15,644 bases of DNA, taken from HGM11416 sp964532155 (lineage in GTDB: Bacteria > Bacillota > Clostridia > Christensenellales > Borkfalkiaceae). Below are positions 1 through 7,068 of this stretch, in pieces; within the stretch, counting starts at the first letter, position 1, and the number at the start of each line of letters is the position of its first letter. The translations under genes were made by a program, and so were the position numbers. Location: contig CAZHGN010000032.1 in assembly GCA_964532155.1 (NCBI GenBank), positions 1 to 15,644 on the forward strand, in the 5' to 3' direction. Under the pieces are notes generated by a model. The model did no database searches. It worked only from the letters and a program-made list of their open reading frames with translations, and was not told the DNA's origin.

Positions 1-96
1 TCTCGTATTATTTATACTTGATTAAGTCTTCCTATGCAGTTGTCAATCTTCAATTATCAGCAGTACCGCTGAATGATGCCGTCTCACTTGACAGCC
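1..96 (-). other. Probable leader of an rRNA operon, gene off the left edge
   Basis: Read on the minus strand, this segment contains TTGACAACTGCATAGG, which resembles the conserved TTGAAAACTGCATA-type box found in Bacillota rRNA leaders and spacers. It ends at the window edge in AATACGAGA, which would join naturally to the GTTTGATCCTGGCTCAG start of 16S rRNA. A small hairpin (TCAGC 57-61 with GCTGA 68-72) lies inside it, and a second pairing is possible between ATGCCGT (76-82) and ACGGCAT (113-119), although the latter reaches into the promoter. The strong promoter immediately upstream favours a 16S-first operon over a 16S-23S spacer. No rRNA gene itself is visible, so the identity is inferred; a 23S leader is the alternative. 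Confidence 0.5.
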
Positions 97-101
97 TACC
101 C

Positions 102-130
102 ATAATACCATTACGGCATTTTTAAGTCAA
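102..130 (-). promoter_or_regulatory. Strong sigma-A promoter with AT-rich UP region, probably rRNA
   Basis: On the minus strand there is a TTGACT -35 (125-130), a 17-base spacer and a TATTAT -10 (102-107). Transcription would start near the guanines at 95-96. Upstream of the -35, positions about 131-175 are nearly pure A/T with phased A-tracts, as in UP elements of rRNA promoters. Transcription runs leftward into the putative rRNA leader. The promoter sits just past the terminator of the esterase transcript, so it should drive an independent unit. Confidence 0.65.
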
Positions 131-176
131 GCAATTTTTCGACGTTTTTCAAATTTTTATTTATTTTTTTTCGGCA

Positions 177-207
177 AAAAAACTCCGCGCGAAAAAAGGA
201 GTTTTTT
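177..207 (-). terminator. Intrinsic terminator, bidirectional, downstream of the esterase
   Basis: AAAAAACTCC (177-186) pairs with GGAGTTTTTT (198-207) around an 11-base loop, giving a stem flanked by a T-run on either strand. On the minus strand it closes the esterase transcript and separates it from the rRNA promoter beside it. The stretch 208-357 between it and the esterase stop is AT-rich 3' UTR; it holds a weaker hairpin (AAAGCG 275-280 with CGCTTT 289-294) and no gene that I can see. Confidence 0.75.
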
Positions 208-357
208 AGCCAAATATAAAACTAAAACCAAAATTAAAAAAACTCGACGGTTTCTTCTTTCCTTAATTATATATAAAGCGAAATATAACGCTTTAAAAGC
301 GATTTTTAAACTATACCGTGCCGCAGATATGTTTTAAGCGAAACCCCTTCTTAAAGG

Positions 358-1260
358 TTAACCCAAATATTTTTCGGCGTACGCGATAAAAAGTTTTTGC
401 GCCCTTTTACGCGCTTTTTTATCTCCGCCGAGCGAATGCCCCGATTTGTTATAGGTAACGAGATCGTTTTCGACGCCGTATTCGTCGAGCTTAGCTTTTA
501 AAATTACGGCGTTGGAATACGGAACGACGTCGTCCGCGTTACCGTGACAAATAAGCGTAGGTACTGTTTTTTCGTTTACGTAGCTTATAGGCGACGCCGC
601 AAGCATTTTTTCTTTCTTTTCGGGCGTTAAATAATTATCCTCGTCGAACGAGTCGCCGCACAAAAGCGAAAAAAGTTCGAGATAAGTCGGCGTCGTTTGC
701 TCGTTCGCATAATAGTTGCCGTCCGTTAAATCGGTCGGCCCGCTATAGTCGGCGACTGCGACCGGCATTATAGCCGAAGAATCGGCATATTTATAAGCGT
801 AAAGAAGGGATAAATGTCCGCCCGCAGAACTCCCGGTAAGCATTGTTTTTTCTATATTATACCCCTTTTCGGCGGCAAATTCTTTTATTTTAATAAGACT
901 TAAAGCGATATCTTCCATTAAATCGTCCACAAAATACTCACCGGAAGCATAGCGATAGTTTATCGCCGCGGTTGCATATCCGTACACTTTGCTCCATTTA
1001 TCCAAGTTGTCGCTATAAACACTTTTATCGCCGGCACCCCACCCGCCGCCGTGAATAAACAAAATTAATCCGACGGTGCCGCTTTTTTCTTTCGGCAAGG
1101 AAATATCCAGCCGTTGCCGTTCGTGTTCGCCGTAAACGACGTCGGTGTATTTATCCGCCGAATATTTTTCTTTTTCGCCGCATGCGGAAAAGCAAACTCC
1201 GACGAAAAAGGTGCAAACAACGGCGATAAACGCCGCAAAAATTCGATTAAATCTACTCAT
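358..1260 (-). CDS. Lipoprotein alpha/beta-hydrolase (esterase/lipase-like)
   Basis: This 300-residue protein is a probable carboxylesterase or deacetylase of the alpha/beta-hydrolase fold (BD-FAE/hormone-sensitive-lipase-like group). A signal peptide ends in the lipobox FSAC, with lipidated Cys27, so it should sit on the outer face of the membrane. The oxyanion motif HGGGW is at 70-74 and the nucleophile elbow GSSAG at 143-147 (Ser145). The acid is probably Asp243 in HGNADDVVP, and the catalytic histidine is His275 in SGHS. All triad elements are in the usual order and at normal length. The ATG is preceded by GAGGAT at unusually short spacing. No clear promoter was found; TTGGTT/TTTAAT about 50-70 bases upstream is a weak candidate. 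The substrate cannot be read from the sequence; acylated polysaccharides or xenobiotic esters are possibilities. No carbohydrate-degradation partner is adjacent. Confidence 0.85.
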   Translation of the reverse strand: MSRFNRIFAAFIAVVCTFFVGVCFSACGEKEKYSADKYTDVVYGEHERQRLDISLPKEKSGTVGLILFIHGGGWGAGDKSVYSDNLDKWSKVYGYATAAINYRYASGEYFVDDLMEDIALSLIKIKEFAAEKGYNIEKTMLTGSSAGGHLSLLYAYKYADSSAIMPVAVADYSGPTDLTDGNYYANEQTTPTYLELFSLLCGDSFDEDNYLTPEKKEKMLAASPISYVNEKTVPTLICHGNADDVVPYSNAVILKAKLDEYGVENDLVTYNKSGHSLGGDKKARKRAQKLFIAYAEKYLG

Positions 1261-1391
1261 ATATCCTCACAAAAATCACCATTAAACATTAAAACGGTTC
1301 TTTAACGCCAACCAAGCGGCAAACCGCGCCAAATCACGTTGCACCTATTTGCTTTTTCCGAAAATGTCGGTTAATAATCTTAGCGTAAATA

Positions 1392-1423
1392 ATGGCGCAG
1401 CAAAACAAACGTTGCTACGCCAT
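1392..1423 (-). terminator. Stem-loop after the phosphohexomutase gene
   Basis: ATGGCG (1392-1397) pairs with CGCCAT (1418-1423), and AGCAA (1399-1403) with TTGCT (1412-1416), with a single mismatch and an 8-base loop. It lies 15 bases beyond the phosphohexomutase stop. The sequence after it on the minus strand (TATTTACG) is a poor T-run, so it could be a weak terminator or an RNA-stabilising 3' end. Confidence 0.55.
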
Positions 1424-1437
1424 AAAATCGTTATCGT

Positions 1438-3162
1438 TTAATTGAGGCACTCTTTTTCAAACGCCTCGGCTAAGCCGGCGTACGTCTTTTTGCAAAGCTC
1501 TTCGTCGGGGGCGCTTATCGAATAATATATTTTAAGCTTAGGCTCCGTGCCGCTCGGTCTTATGCAAATGAAACTGCCGTTTTCGAGCTCGTAATACAAG
1601 CAATTAAGCGAAGAATATTCAAGAGGCTCGACCTCGCCGCTGACGAGAGTGCGCTCGCCTGTCATATAGTCGCGCACGGCTTTAACGTTATATATATCGA
1701 TCTTTTCGATCTTGCGCGAACGCATTTTTTCGACCACGGCGTTCATTTCGCTCATAGCGTTCACGCCGCTATATTTTTTGCTGACTGCAACGTCGTAAAC
1801 GTAACCGAAGCGAGCATAAATATCGCAAAGCATACCGTAGACGGTCTTTCCGCGAGCGGCACACCAACAGCACAGTTCGGCAAAAAGCATGCTCGCGACG
1901 ACGGCGTCCTTGTCGCGCGCGTACGTTCCGCGCAAATAGCCGCAAGATTCCTCGAACCCGAACTCGAATTTACCCGAGCCGTCCTTTTCGAATTGTTTGA
2001 TTTTTTCACCGATAAACTTAAAACCGACGGGCGTTTCGCAAAGTTTTACTCCGTACGAGTCGCATATAGCCTTGGCAAGGTTGGTCGACACGAAACTCTT
2101 AATAGCGGTCGAATTAGGCTCGAGCTTTTTGGTTTGAGCAAGGCGTTGTAAAACGTAGTCGAGTAGCAGCAGCCCTACTTGGTTGCCGCTAAGCCCCACG
2201 AATTCGCCCTCGCCGTTACGTACGGCAACGCCTAACCTATCGCAGTCGGGATCGGTGCCGAATACGACGTCCGCCTTGACGCGCTCGGCAAGCGCGATAG
2301 CCATTGCAAGCGAACTTTTATCTTCGGGATTGGGTACGTTTACAGTCGGAAAATTGCCGTCGTATGCGGTTTGCGCCTCTACGATTTCGGGCTTTATACC
2401 CATTTTTGCAAGAACGCGCGTTACGGGAACATAGCCCGTTCCGTGAAGCGGCGTGTAAACGATTTTAATATCTTTAGCAACGCGCTTAACCTCTTTCGGC
2501 GAAAGCCTTTGTTTTAAAACGTTGCGATAAAAACTACGCTCTAACGCACGCGAAACGTAAGATAGAAGCGCGATGGTAGTGCCTTTTTTGATCTCGGTGG
2601 TTTTGACCGAGAACCAATCGTCGACTGCGGCAATCCGCTCGACTACGGTTGCGGTAGCCTCGGGCGATAACTGCGCGCCGTCCGGTCCGTAAACCTTATA
2701 GCCGTTGTATTCCTTGGGATTATGGCTTGCGGTAATCATAATTCCCGCCGCCGCTTTAAGCTTGCGCACCGCAAAACTTAGCATCGGCACCGGGCGCGGT
2801 TCGGCAAAAAGATGAACTTGAACGCCTGCGGCAATCAGCACGCCCGCCGCGTTGACGGCAAACGTTTTTGAATAATTGCGCGTGTCATACGATATGACGA
2901 CTCCGTGAGAAAGCGCTTTATTCCCGAGCGTGTGGAGATAATCGGCAAGCCCTTTCGTCGCGCGGCGCACGGTGTAAATATTCATCATATTCGTGCCGTA
3001 GCCCAATATTCCGCGCATACCGGCGGTGCCGAACTCGAGCTCTTTTCCGAAACGGTATTCCTTTTCAGCCTCGTCATCCCTAACCGAATTAAGCTCAGTA
3101 AGTCCCTCTGCACAAAGCAAAGGATTCGTTAACCAACTGTCAAAAATAAGATTATAATCCAT
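1438..3162 (-). CDS. Phospho-sugar mutase (phosphoglucomutase/phosphomannomutase)
   Basis: A 574-residue alpha-D-phosphohexomutase of the PGM2/PgcA type, interconverting hexose-1- and 6-phosphates in the cytoplasm and so feeding UDP-sugar and cell-wall precursor synthesis. Numbered from the chosen start, it has GTAGMRG at 45-51 and the phosphoserine loop TASHNP at 144-149 (Ser146). The Mg-binding DPDCDR is at 304-309, the sugar-specificity loop EESCGYL at about 404-410, and the phosphate-binding RPSGTEPK at 535-542. All four domains are present at full length. I chose the ATG at 3160-3162 because GCGGAG lies 8 bases upstream. An in-frame TTG at 3184-3186 would add eight residues but has no ribosome binding site. 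It has its own strong promoter and a leader of about 74 bases that can fold (CGTGCTT 3212-3218 with AAGCACG 3185-3191). The preferred substrate (glucose, mannose or a pentose) is not decided by the motifs. Confidence 0.93.
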   Translation of the reverse strand: MDYNLIFDSWLTNPLLCAEGLTELNSVRDDEAEKEYRFGKELEFGTAGMRGILGYGTNMMNIYTVRRATKGLADYLHTLGNKALSHGVVISYDTRNYSKTFAVNAAGVLIAAGVQVHLFAEPRPVPMLSFAVRKLKAAAGIMITASHNPKEYNGYKVYGPDGAQLSPEATATVVERIAAVDDWFSVKTTEIKKGTTIALLSYVSRALERSFYRNVLKQRLSPKEVKRVAKDIKIVYTPLHGTGYVPVTRVLAKMGIKPEIVEAQTAYDGNFPTVNVPNPEDKSSLAMAIALAERVKADVVFGTDPDCDRLGVAVRNGEGEFVGLSGNQVGLLLLDYVLQRLAQTKKLEPNSTAIKSFVSTNLAKAICDSYGVKLCETPVGFKFIGEKIKQFEKDGSGKFEFGFEESCGYLRGTYARDKDAVVASMLFAELCCWCAARGKTVYGMLCDIYARFGYVYDVAVSKKYSGVNAMSEMNAVVEKMRSRKIEKIDIYNVKAVRDYMTGERTLVSGEVEPLEYSSLNCLYYELENGSFICIRPSGTEPKLKIYYSISAPDEELCKKTYAGLAEAFEKECLN

Positions 3163-3242
3163 ACTCCCGACTCCGCACGACTGCAAGCACGTTAATCAAA
3201 AAGCGCCGCTCCGTGCTTTTTATTTCGACTTTCGTCGATTTA

Positions 3243-3271
3243 AGTATAAAAAAACCGACGGCGTTTGTCAA
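3243..3271 (-). promoter_or_regulatory. Promoter of the phosphohexomutase gene
   Basis: On the minus strand a perfect TTGACA -35 (3266-3271) is followed by a 17-base spacer and a TATACT -10 (3243-3248). Transcription should start near 3236, giving a leader of about 74 bases. This near-consensus sigma-A promoter implies strong, largely constitutive expression independent of the dipeptidase upstream. Confidence 0.8.
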
Positions 3272-3435
3272 TCTAAAAACGAAAAAAGGGCAATTTTTAT
3301 AGCGTAATAAGCAAATAAACACATTTCTTTAACACAGTTTTTACTTTTTCGTTATAAAAACCGCTCCTTAAAGCAAGGTTAAAACCCAAAAACTCGGCTT
3401 ATAGGTCGTTTTATTTGCAAAAAACAAACGGTTAA

Positions 3436-3460
3436 GTAGTGATTTTTAAAATCACACTAC
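3436..3460 (-). repeat. Inverted repeat just after the dipeptidase stop
   Basis: GTAGTGATTTT (3436-3446) mirrors AAAATCACACTAC (3448-3460) with a two-base bulge, about 5 bases beyond the dipeptidase stop codon. On the minus strand it is followed by TTAACCGTTTGTTTTTTGC, so a T-run lies about 10 bases further on. It may be the transcript's 3' end, but as a terminator it is weak because the stem is AT-rich. Confidence 0.5.
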
Positions 3461-3464
3461 AAAT

Positions 3465-4277
3465 CTAATCGAAAAAAGCCTTTGCGTTGCCGTAAAGTAT
3501 ATTTTTTATAGACTTTTTCGGCGCTCCGTCAGCCGTTAAACGCGCGGTGAAACCCTCGATAAACGACCTATAGCCCGCGAAAGCGAGAAAATCGCTACCG
3601 TAAAAGTCCGAACCTATGCACAGTCCCTTATCGCCGAACTTCTGCAAATAAAGATCGACGTTTTTATAAAAAGCGTCGACTGCGGCAGCGTGCGAAAACT
3701 CCCCTTTTGGCAAAAGAAAATAACCGACGAAGGTAAGCCCTATTATTCCGCCGCGCTCAATTATAATCTTTATTTGCTCACGCGATAAATTGCGTACGTG
3801 TAAGTTTACGAAATCGAAAGCGGCATGCGAGCAAAGAACTTTATCGGCTTTTTCTATTCCGTCAAAAAAAGTTTTACGACTTGCATGCGCCAAATCGAGG
3901 GGAATTTTATTCTCGTTTAGGCGGTTAATGAACTTATAGCCGGCCTTTTTAATGCCGACGTCCGTTTTACAACCGCCGCCGTAAGCGTTTTCGCCGTTCC
4001 AACAAAGCGAGGCGTAACGCGCTTTCACACTCGTTGCAAGACGTATAAACTCATCCTCGTCTTCGTAGCAACCGTCCTCGAAAGCAAAATCGGTTACGCC
4101 GAAATTAGTTGCTTTTTCGCAAATATCAACCGCCTTTTTTAACGAATTATTCCCCTTGTATATAGCGTAAATCGACCTATAGCCCGATTTTTGATTGTTT
4201 TTTACTTCCTTTTCGCTCTCCGTTAAGGTCGTTTCGGTTAACAAATCGTTATGCAGATCGAATATTAAGTCTTCCAT
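3465..4277 (-). CDS. Membrane dipeptidase-like metallohydrolase (M19 family)
   Basis: A 270-residue protein resembling peptidase family M19 (renal dipeptidase type), zinc enzymes that cleave dipeptides, including those with a C-terminal D-residue. Family motifs appear in order: DLHND at 7-11 (His9, Asp11), a probable bridging Glu67 in FEDG, DLAHAS at 128-133 (His131), CSHAA at 149-153 (His151), VRNLS with Arg162, and IGSDFYGSD at 221-229 (Asp224). No signal peptide is visible, so it is probably cytoplasmic. It is shorter than typical members (about 310-400 residues), so part of a lid or peripheral loops is missing. GGAGT lies 9 bases before the ATG. Divergence from an AraC-type gene suggests that this regulator controls it. 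The actual dipeptide substrate is unknown. Confidence 0.82.
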   Translation of the reverse strand: MEDLIFDLHNDLLTETTLTESEKEVKNNQKSGYRSIYAIYKGNNSLKKAVDICEKATNFGVTDFAFEDGCYEDEDEFIRLATSVKARYASLCWNGENAYGGGCKTDVGIKKAGYKFINRLNENKIPLDLAHASRKTFFDGIEKADKVLCSHAAFDFVNLHVRNLSREQIKIIIERGGIIGLTFVGYFLLPKGEFSHAAAVDAFYKNVDLYLQKFGDKGLCIGSDFYGSDFLAFAGYRSFIEGFTARLTADGAPKKSIKNILYGNAKAFFD

Positions 4278-4295
4278 AAAAAATACTCCTATAAA

Positions 4296-4326
4296 ATAAT
4301 ACCAAACGTTAACCGAAACTTGACAA
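4296..4326 (-). promoter_or_regulatory. Possible dipeptidase promoter, overlapping the araC -35
   Basis: On the minus strand TTGTCA (4321-4326) and TATTAT (4296-4301) are 19 bases apart, longer than optimal, which is compatible with an activator-dependent promoter. The -35 shares five of six bases with the rightward araC -35 box (4320-4325), so polymerase could occupy only one of the two at a time. The assignment rests on position and hexamers alone. Confidence 0.35.
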
Positions 4327-4347
4327 AATGCGCGTATATAGTATAAT
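4320..4347 (+). promoter_or_regulatory. Promoter of the AraC-family gene
   Basis: A perfect TTGACA (4320-4325) and a perfect TATAAT (4342-4347) are separated by 16 bases. The -10 ends only 6 bases before the ATG at 4354, so transcription should begin at or within a base or two of the start codon. That leaves no room for a leader or a ribosome binding site. Confidence 0.75.
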
Positions 4348-4353
4348 TAAGGT

Positions 4354-5217
4354 ATGCCAAGATACCATTATAATCATTATTTCGGTCAGGAACGACTGAG
4401 TTTTAACGACGTCGTGCTTATTCAAGCGGGCGTTATGCACTGCGAACCGAACGACAAAATCAATCCGCACACACACAACAAGCTTTGGGAATTGACGGTC
4501 GCCATCGACGGCGAAGGCACCCTTTTGGCAGACGGCAATTCGGAAAAAGTTGGCAAAGGTGATATTCATTTGACCTGTCCGTACGAAACGCATTCGATTT
4601 TGCCCGACCAAAACAGTCCGCTTAAGTTTTTGTTTTTGGCTTTCGATACGAAAAACGAAGCGATAGAAAGCGAGCTTTTAAGAATTCAACAATCCTTCAA
4701 AACGCGCTCGCGGTTAGTAAAAAACGATACCGTAGTCGAACAAATCGAACTCTTGATAAATGAACTCTCTGTACCGACGCAAATATTTCACGACGAATTT
4801 TGCTATGCGCTACTCACGCAAATTATCGTTCTTATCGTAAGGGCGTACGGCGAAAAACTTTCCACTCGCAAAAAAATCAGCAAGAACGACGAATTTTGCT
4901 ATCAGATAATGTCGTATATAAACACGCACATAACCGAAATGCAATCGCTATCAAAACTAAGCGAAGTTTTTAATTATAATTATTACTACATATCAAAACT
5001 ATTCAACAAAACGAGCGGACAAACACTCGTCGAATATTACCTAAGCCGTCGGATGGACACGGCTAAAACGATGCTCGAGCAAGGCTATTCGTGCTCTATG
5101 GTAGCAGAGGCTTTAAACTACTCGCAAATATACGCTTTTTCTAAAGCTTTTAAAAAGCATTTCGGAATTTCTCCTATGGAATACAAACGGTCCATCGCCC
5201 CCAAAAAAAACAAATAA
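4354..5217 (+). CDS. AraC-family transcriptional regulator (cupin + HTH)
   Basis: A 287-residue one-component regulator. Residues about 20-100 form a cupin-type sensor domain (HTHNKLWELTVAIDGEG at 39-55, GDIHLTCPYETH at 69-80, FLFLAF at 92-97). Residues about 180-280 form the C-terminal AraC DNA-binding domain with two helix-turn-helix units (LSKLSEVFNYNYYYISKLF near 199-217 and MVAEALNYSQIYAFSKAFKKHFGISP near 249-274). The cupin probably binds a small sugar or metabolite. The divergent dipeptidase gene across 76 bases is its likely target, probably together with its own promoter. The chosen ATG is almost leaderless; the next in-frame ATG (residue 28) has no ribosome binding site and would cut into the cupin. 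The gene is closed by a strong terminator 15 bases downstream. Confidence 0.9.
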   Translation: MPRYHYNHYFGQERLSFNDVVLIQAGVMHCEPNDKINPHTHNKLWELTVAIDGEGTLLADGNSEKVGKGDIHLTCPYETHSILPDQNSPLKFLFLAFDTKNEAIESELLRIQQSFKTRSRLVKNDTVVEQIELLINELSVPTQIFHDEFCYALLTQIIVLIVRAYGEKLSTRKKISKNDEFCYQIMSYINTHITEMQSLSKLSEVFNYNYYYISKLFNKTSGQTLVEYYLSRRMDTAKTMLEQGYSCSMVAEALNYSQIYAFSKAFKKHFGISPMEYKRSIAPKKNK

Positions 5218-5231
5218 CAAAAAATATAAAC

Positions 5232-5277
5232 AAAAAGCCGCCTATAAGTCGATTATCTCGCACTTCGGGCGGTTTTT
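5232..5277. terminator. Bidirectional terminator between araC and whiA
   Basis: AAAAAGCCGCC (5232-5242) pairs with GGCGGTTTTT (5268-5277), with one bulged G and a loop of about 25 bases. T-runs follow the stem on both strands (TTTTTCTTT on plus; CTTTTTGTTTATATTTT on minus). It therefore serves both the araC transcript and the convergent unit ending in whiA. Confidence 0.8.
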
Positions 5278-5315
5278 CTTTGGTGTTTTTTTGCTTTTTT
5301 GCAAGGCAATTTGAA

Positions 5316-5359
5316 TTTTTCCGACAAAGTTATTTAACCCTTTTTCGGCAAAGTTTATT
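5316..5359. repeat. Imperfect direct repeat downstream of whiA
   Basis: TTTTTCCGACAAAGTTATT (5316-5334) and TTTTTCGGCAAAGTTTATT (5341-5359) are near-identical direct copies 25 bases apart, in the 3' UTR of whiA (minus strand). Each copy is not self-complementary. A local duplication is the simplest explanation; a paired protein-binding site is possible but unsupported. Confidence 0.5.
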
Positions 5360-5374
5360 AAAAATTCAGTCGGC

Positions 5375-6295
5375 TTATTTTAAAGTTTCGGCAATAGCGA
5401 CCAGCCTTCTTAAGCGGTGGTTTAAACAACTTTTGGTTATGCCGAGCATTTCGGCAAGTTCGTTAAGGCTTGCAGTGGAATTTTCAGCGCGAGCGCGCGC
5501 GGTCGCCTCGAGTTCTTCGGGCAAAGCTTCCAAACCGACGGAGGAGGCAATAACTTTAATCGCCGAGCACTGCCGTATGCTGGCAATAACCGTTTTGTCG
5601 GTGTTATAAATAAAACAATTCGTTTCTCTGTTCGCCTTATTGCTCATCTCGCGCTCGATCATAACTTCGCTCAAATCGAGCACGCTCTTACTTGCGCCCA
5701 TATACGCGAGAACGTTTTTAATTTCCTCGCTCTGCTTAAAATAAACTACCCAATTATCCTTACGTTTAATTACTTTGGGCAAAAAGTCGATAGTAGCCAA
5801 AATATCGGCGGCAAACTCCGCGGCGCTATACGACGAAAATGAAAACTCCAAATGGTAGCCCGTCGTTTTGCGATCGGACGGAACGGTAACGCTTCCGCCA
5901 CCCGAAAACGCGCCGGCAAGGTACGCCCGCTTACAGCAATCGTCCTTGGCAAGCTCGGGATCGGGCTCGAGCGAAATATTCAAGCCGTCCGCCCCCTCGG
6001 TGAGAATGCCGAGATCGACCAAAACGTCCTTACTCACCTCGTCGAGCAAAGTAAAATTCGCAATTGTTCCCTTAGAGCTTAACGAAAAAACCGGATGGGC
6101 ATGGTAAAGCCTTTCGGTTACCGCGGCGAAATATTCGAGGCAGTCGCTCTGCCCGTCGAAACTGAGTCCAACAAGCGCGCCGCTCGTAACGATGCTCCCC
6201 GCCGTGCGCGCAAAAGCGTACAACGCCGCCCTTTCGCAGCATTTTTTTCGGCGTTTGCCGCAAAGCTCCTTTTTCGTGCGTTCGGTAAAATTCAT
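5375..6295 (-). CDS. whiA: WhiA-family DNA-binding regulator
   Basis: A 306-residue WhiA homologue, a Gram-positive regulator linked to sporulation septation in actinomycetes and to cell division and chromosome segregation in Bacillota. The N-terminal part (1-110) and the central region with YLAGAFSGGGSV (125-136) match the degenerate LAGLIDADG fold, which lacks the nuclease acidic residues. A linker with REMSNKANRETNC follows at about 215-227, and the C-terminal helix-turn-helix ends in ITKSCLNHRLRRL (286-298). Length is normal. The start overlaps the PHP gene stop in an ATGA (6292-6295), with AGGAAA 7 bases before the ATG, so translation is probably coupled. In many Clostridia rapZ and yvcK stand directly before whiA; here they are missing. 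It is the last gene before the bidirectional terminator. Confidence 0.95.
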   Translation of the reverse strand: MNFTERTKKELCGKRRKKCCERAALYAFARTAGSIVTSGALVGLSFDGQSDCLEYFAAVTERLYHAHPVFSLSSKGTIANFTLLDEVSKDVLVDLGILTEGADGLNISLEPDPELAKDDCCKRAYLAGAFSGGGSVTVPSDRKTTGYHLEFSFSSYSAAEFAADILATIDFLPKVIKRKDNWVVYFKQSEEIKNVLAYMGASKSVLDLSEVMIEREMSNKANRETNCFIYNTDKTVIASIRQCSAIKVIASSVGLEALPEELEATARARAENSTASLNELAEMLGITKSCLNHRLRRLVAIAETLK

Positions 6296-7068
6296 AATTT
6301 TTCCTTTTTATATCGGGCAAAGCGCAAATCGGGCGTTGCTCCGTGCAAATTATCTATACGCGATAGCGGAACGTTAACTCTTTTTAAAAGATCCTCGAAA
6401 AGCGCGGTATCGCCCACTCGGTCGGGCGAATGCGCGTCCGAATCGACGACAAACCGCACGGACGTTTTATCCACGATATTTTGCCATTCCTCGTCGGTCA
6501 AATGCACCTTTTTAGTGTTTATTTCGAGATAAGTTCCGTAATCGGCAAGACACTTGGCAACCTCGAGCGAATCGGCAAAACAGCAGTAGTTCAAATGCGT
6601 TAAGACGTCCAACGGATTATTTTTAATAGCGTTTAAATACGCCTTGGTCGTGCGTTTTACGAGCGACGACGACGGCTTCCCGTTAAACACGGACGTGAAA
6701 AAGTTACCGCCGAAATATCCGAAATAATCGCAAAAATTATCGAGAACGACAAAGCGGTGCACGCCCGCCAAAAATAAATCCAGTTCGGGATAGTCCGAAG
6801 GCTTTACGTCGGTTGCGCCGTCCGTTCCGATAATATTCGCCTCGACTCCGAGCAAGACCTTAACGCCGGTAGTTTTCTCGGCGTTGTCGCAATCGCAACG
6901 CATACGCGCGAGTTTTTTTCTTCGCAAACCGTACGCCGGATGATTAAAGCCATGATCGGTTATACCGATCGCCTTAAGCCCTTTAGCCTTAGCCGCCTCG
7001 GCGTTGTCTAAAATACCGCCCTTGCCGTGACTGTATACCGTGTGAGTGTGAAAATCATAGTCGATCAT
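6292..7068 (-). CDS. PHP-domain phosphoesterase (YcdX/histidinol-phosphatase-like)
   Basis: A 258-residue PHP-superfamily metallohydrolase, expected to carry a trinuclear metal site and act as a phosphatase or phosphoesterase in the cytoplasm. Metal ligands are visible in order: FHTHT (His7, His9), His14, ITDHG (Asp38, His39), Glu76, AGVHR (His104), LTHLN (His158) and SDAH (Asp211, His213). The full set suggests an active enzyme. The substrate is not known for this subgroup, which is found next to murB in many Clostridia. The start overlaps the end of murB by 14 bases and its stop overlaps the whiA start by 4, so all three are probably translated in a coupled way. AGGA lies 7 bases before the ATG. 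Confidence 0.9.
   Translation of the reverse strand: MIDYDFHTHTVYSHGKGGILDNAEAAKAKGLKAIGITDHGFNHPAYGLRRKKLARMRCDCDNAEKTTGVKVLLGVEANIIGTDGATDVKPSDYPELDLFLAGVHRFVVLDNFCDYFGYFGGNFFTSVFNGKPSSSLVKRTTKAYLNAIKNNPLDVLTHLNYCCFADSLEVAKCLADYGTYLEINTKKVHLTDEEWQNIVDKTSVRFVVDSDAHSPDRVGDTALFEDLLKRVNVPLSRIDNLHGATPDLRFARYKKEKL

Larger units (their letters stand above)
3163..3464. other. Intergenic region, AT-rich, no gene seen
   Basis: From right to left this stretch holds the inverted repeat after the dipeptidase, an AT-rich segment without recognisable genes (about 3280-3430), the phosphohexomutase promoter (3243-3271) and its leader. The leader hairpin pairs AAGCACG (3185-3191) with CGTGCTT (3212-3218). 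An alternative pairing, AAAAAGC with GCTTTTT, lies within the same segment. I see no small ORF with a ribosome binding site on either strand. Confidence 0.6.

Noticed and set aside
76..125. ATGCCGT/ACGGCAT as a plus-strand terminator of a gene left of the window
   Set aside because: The loop would be 30 bases long and the same bases form a near-consensus minus-strand promoter, which explains them better.
3163..3186. TTG start adding eight residues to the phosphohexomutase
   Set aside because: No ribosome binding site precedes the TTG, whereas the ATG at 3160-3162 has GCGGAG at 8 bases, and homologous proteins begin near that methionine.
5375..6295. WhiA as an active LAGLIDADG homing endonuclease
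   Set aside because: The LAGLIDADG-like segment reads YLAGAFSGGGSV, without the catalytic acidic residue, and the C-terminal helix-turn-helix is that of WhiA.
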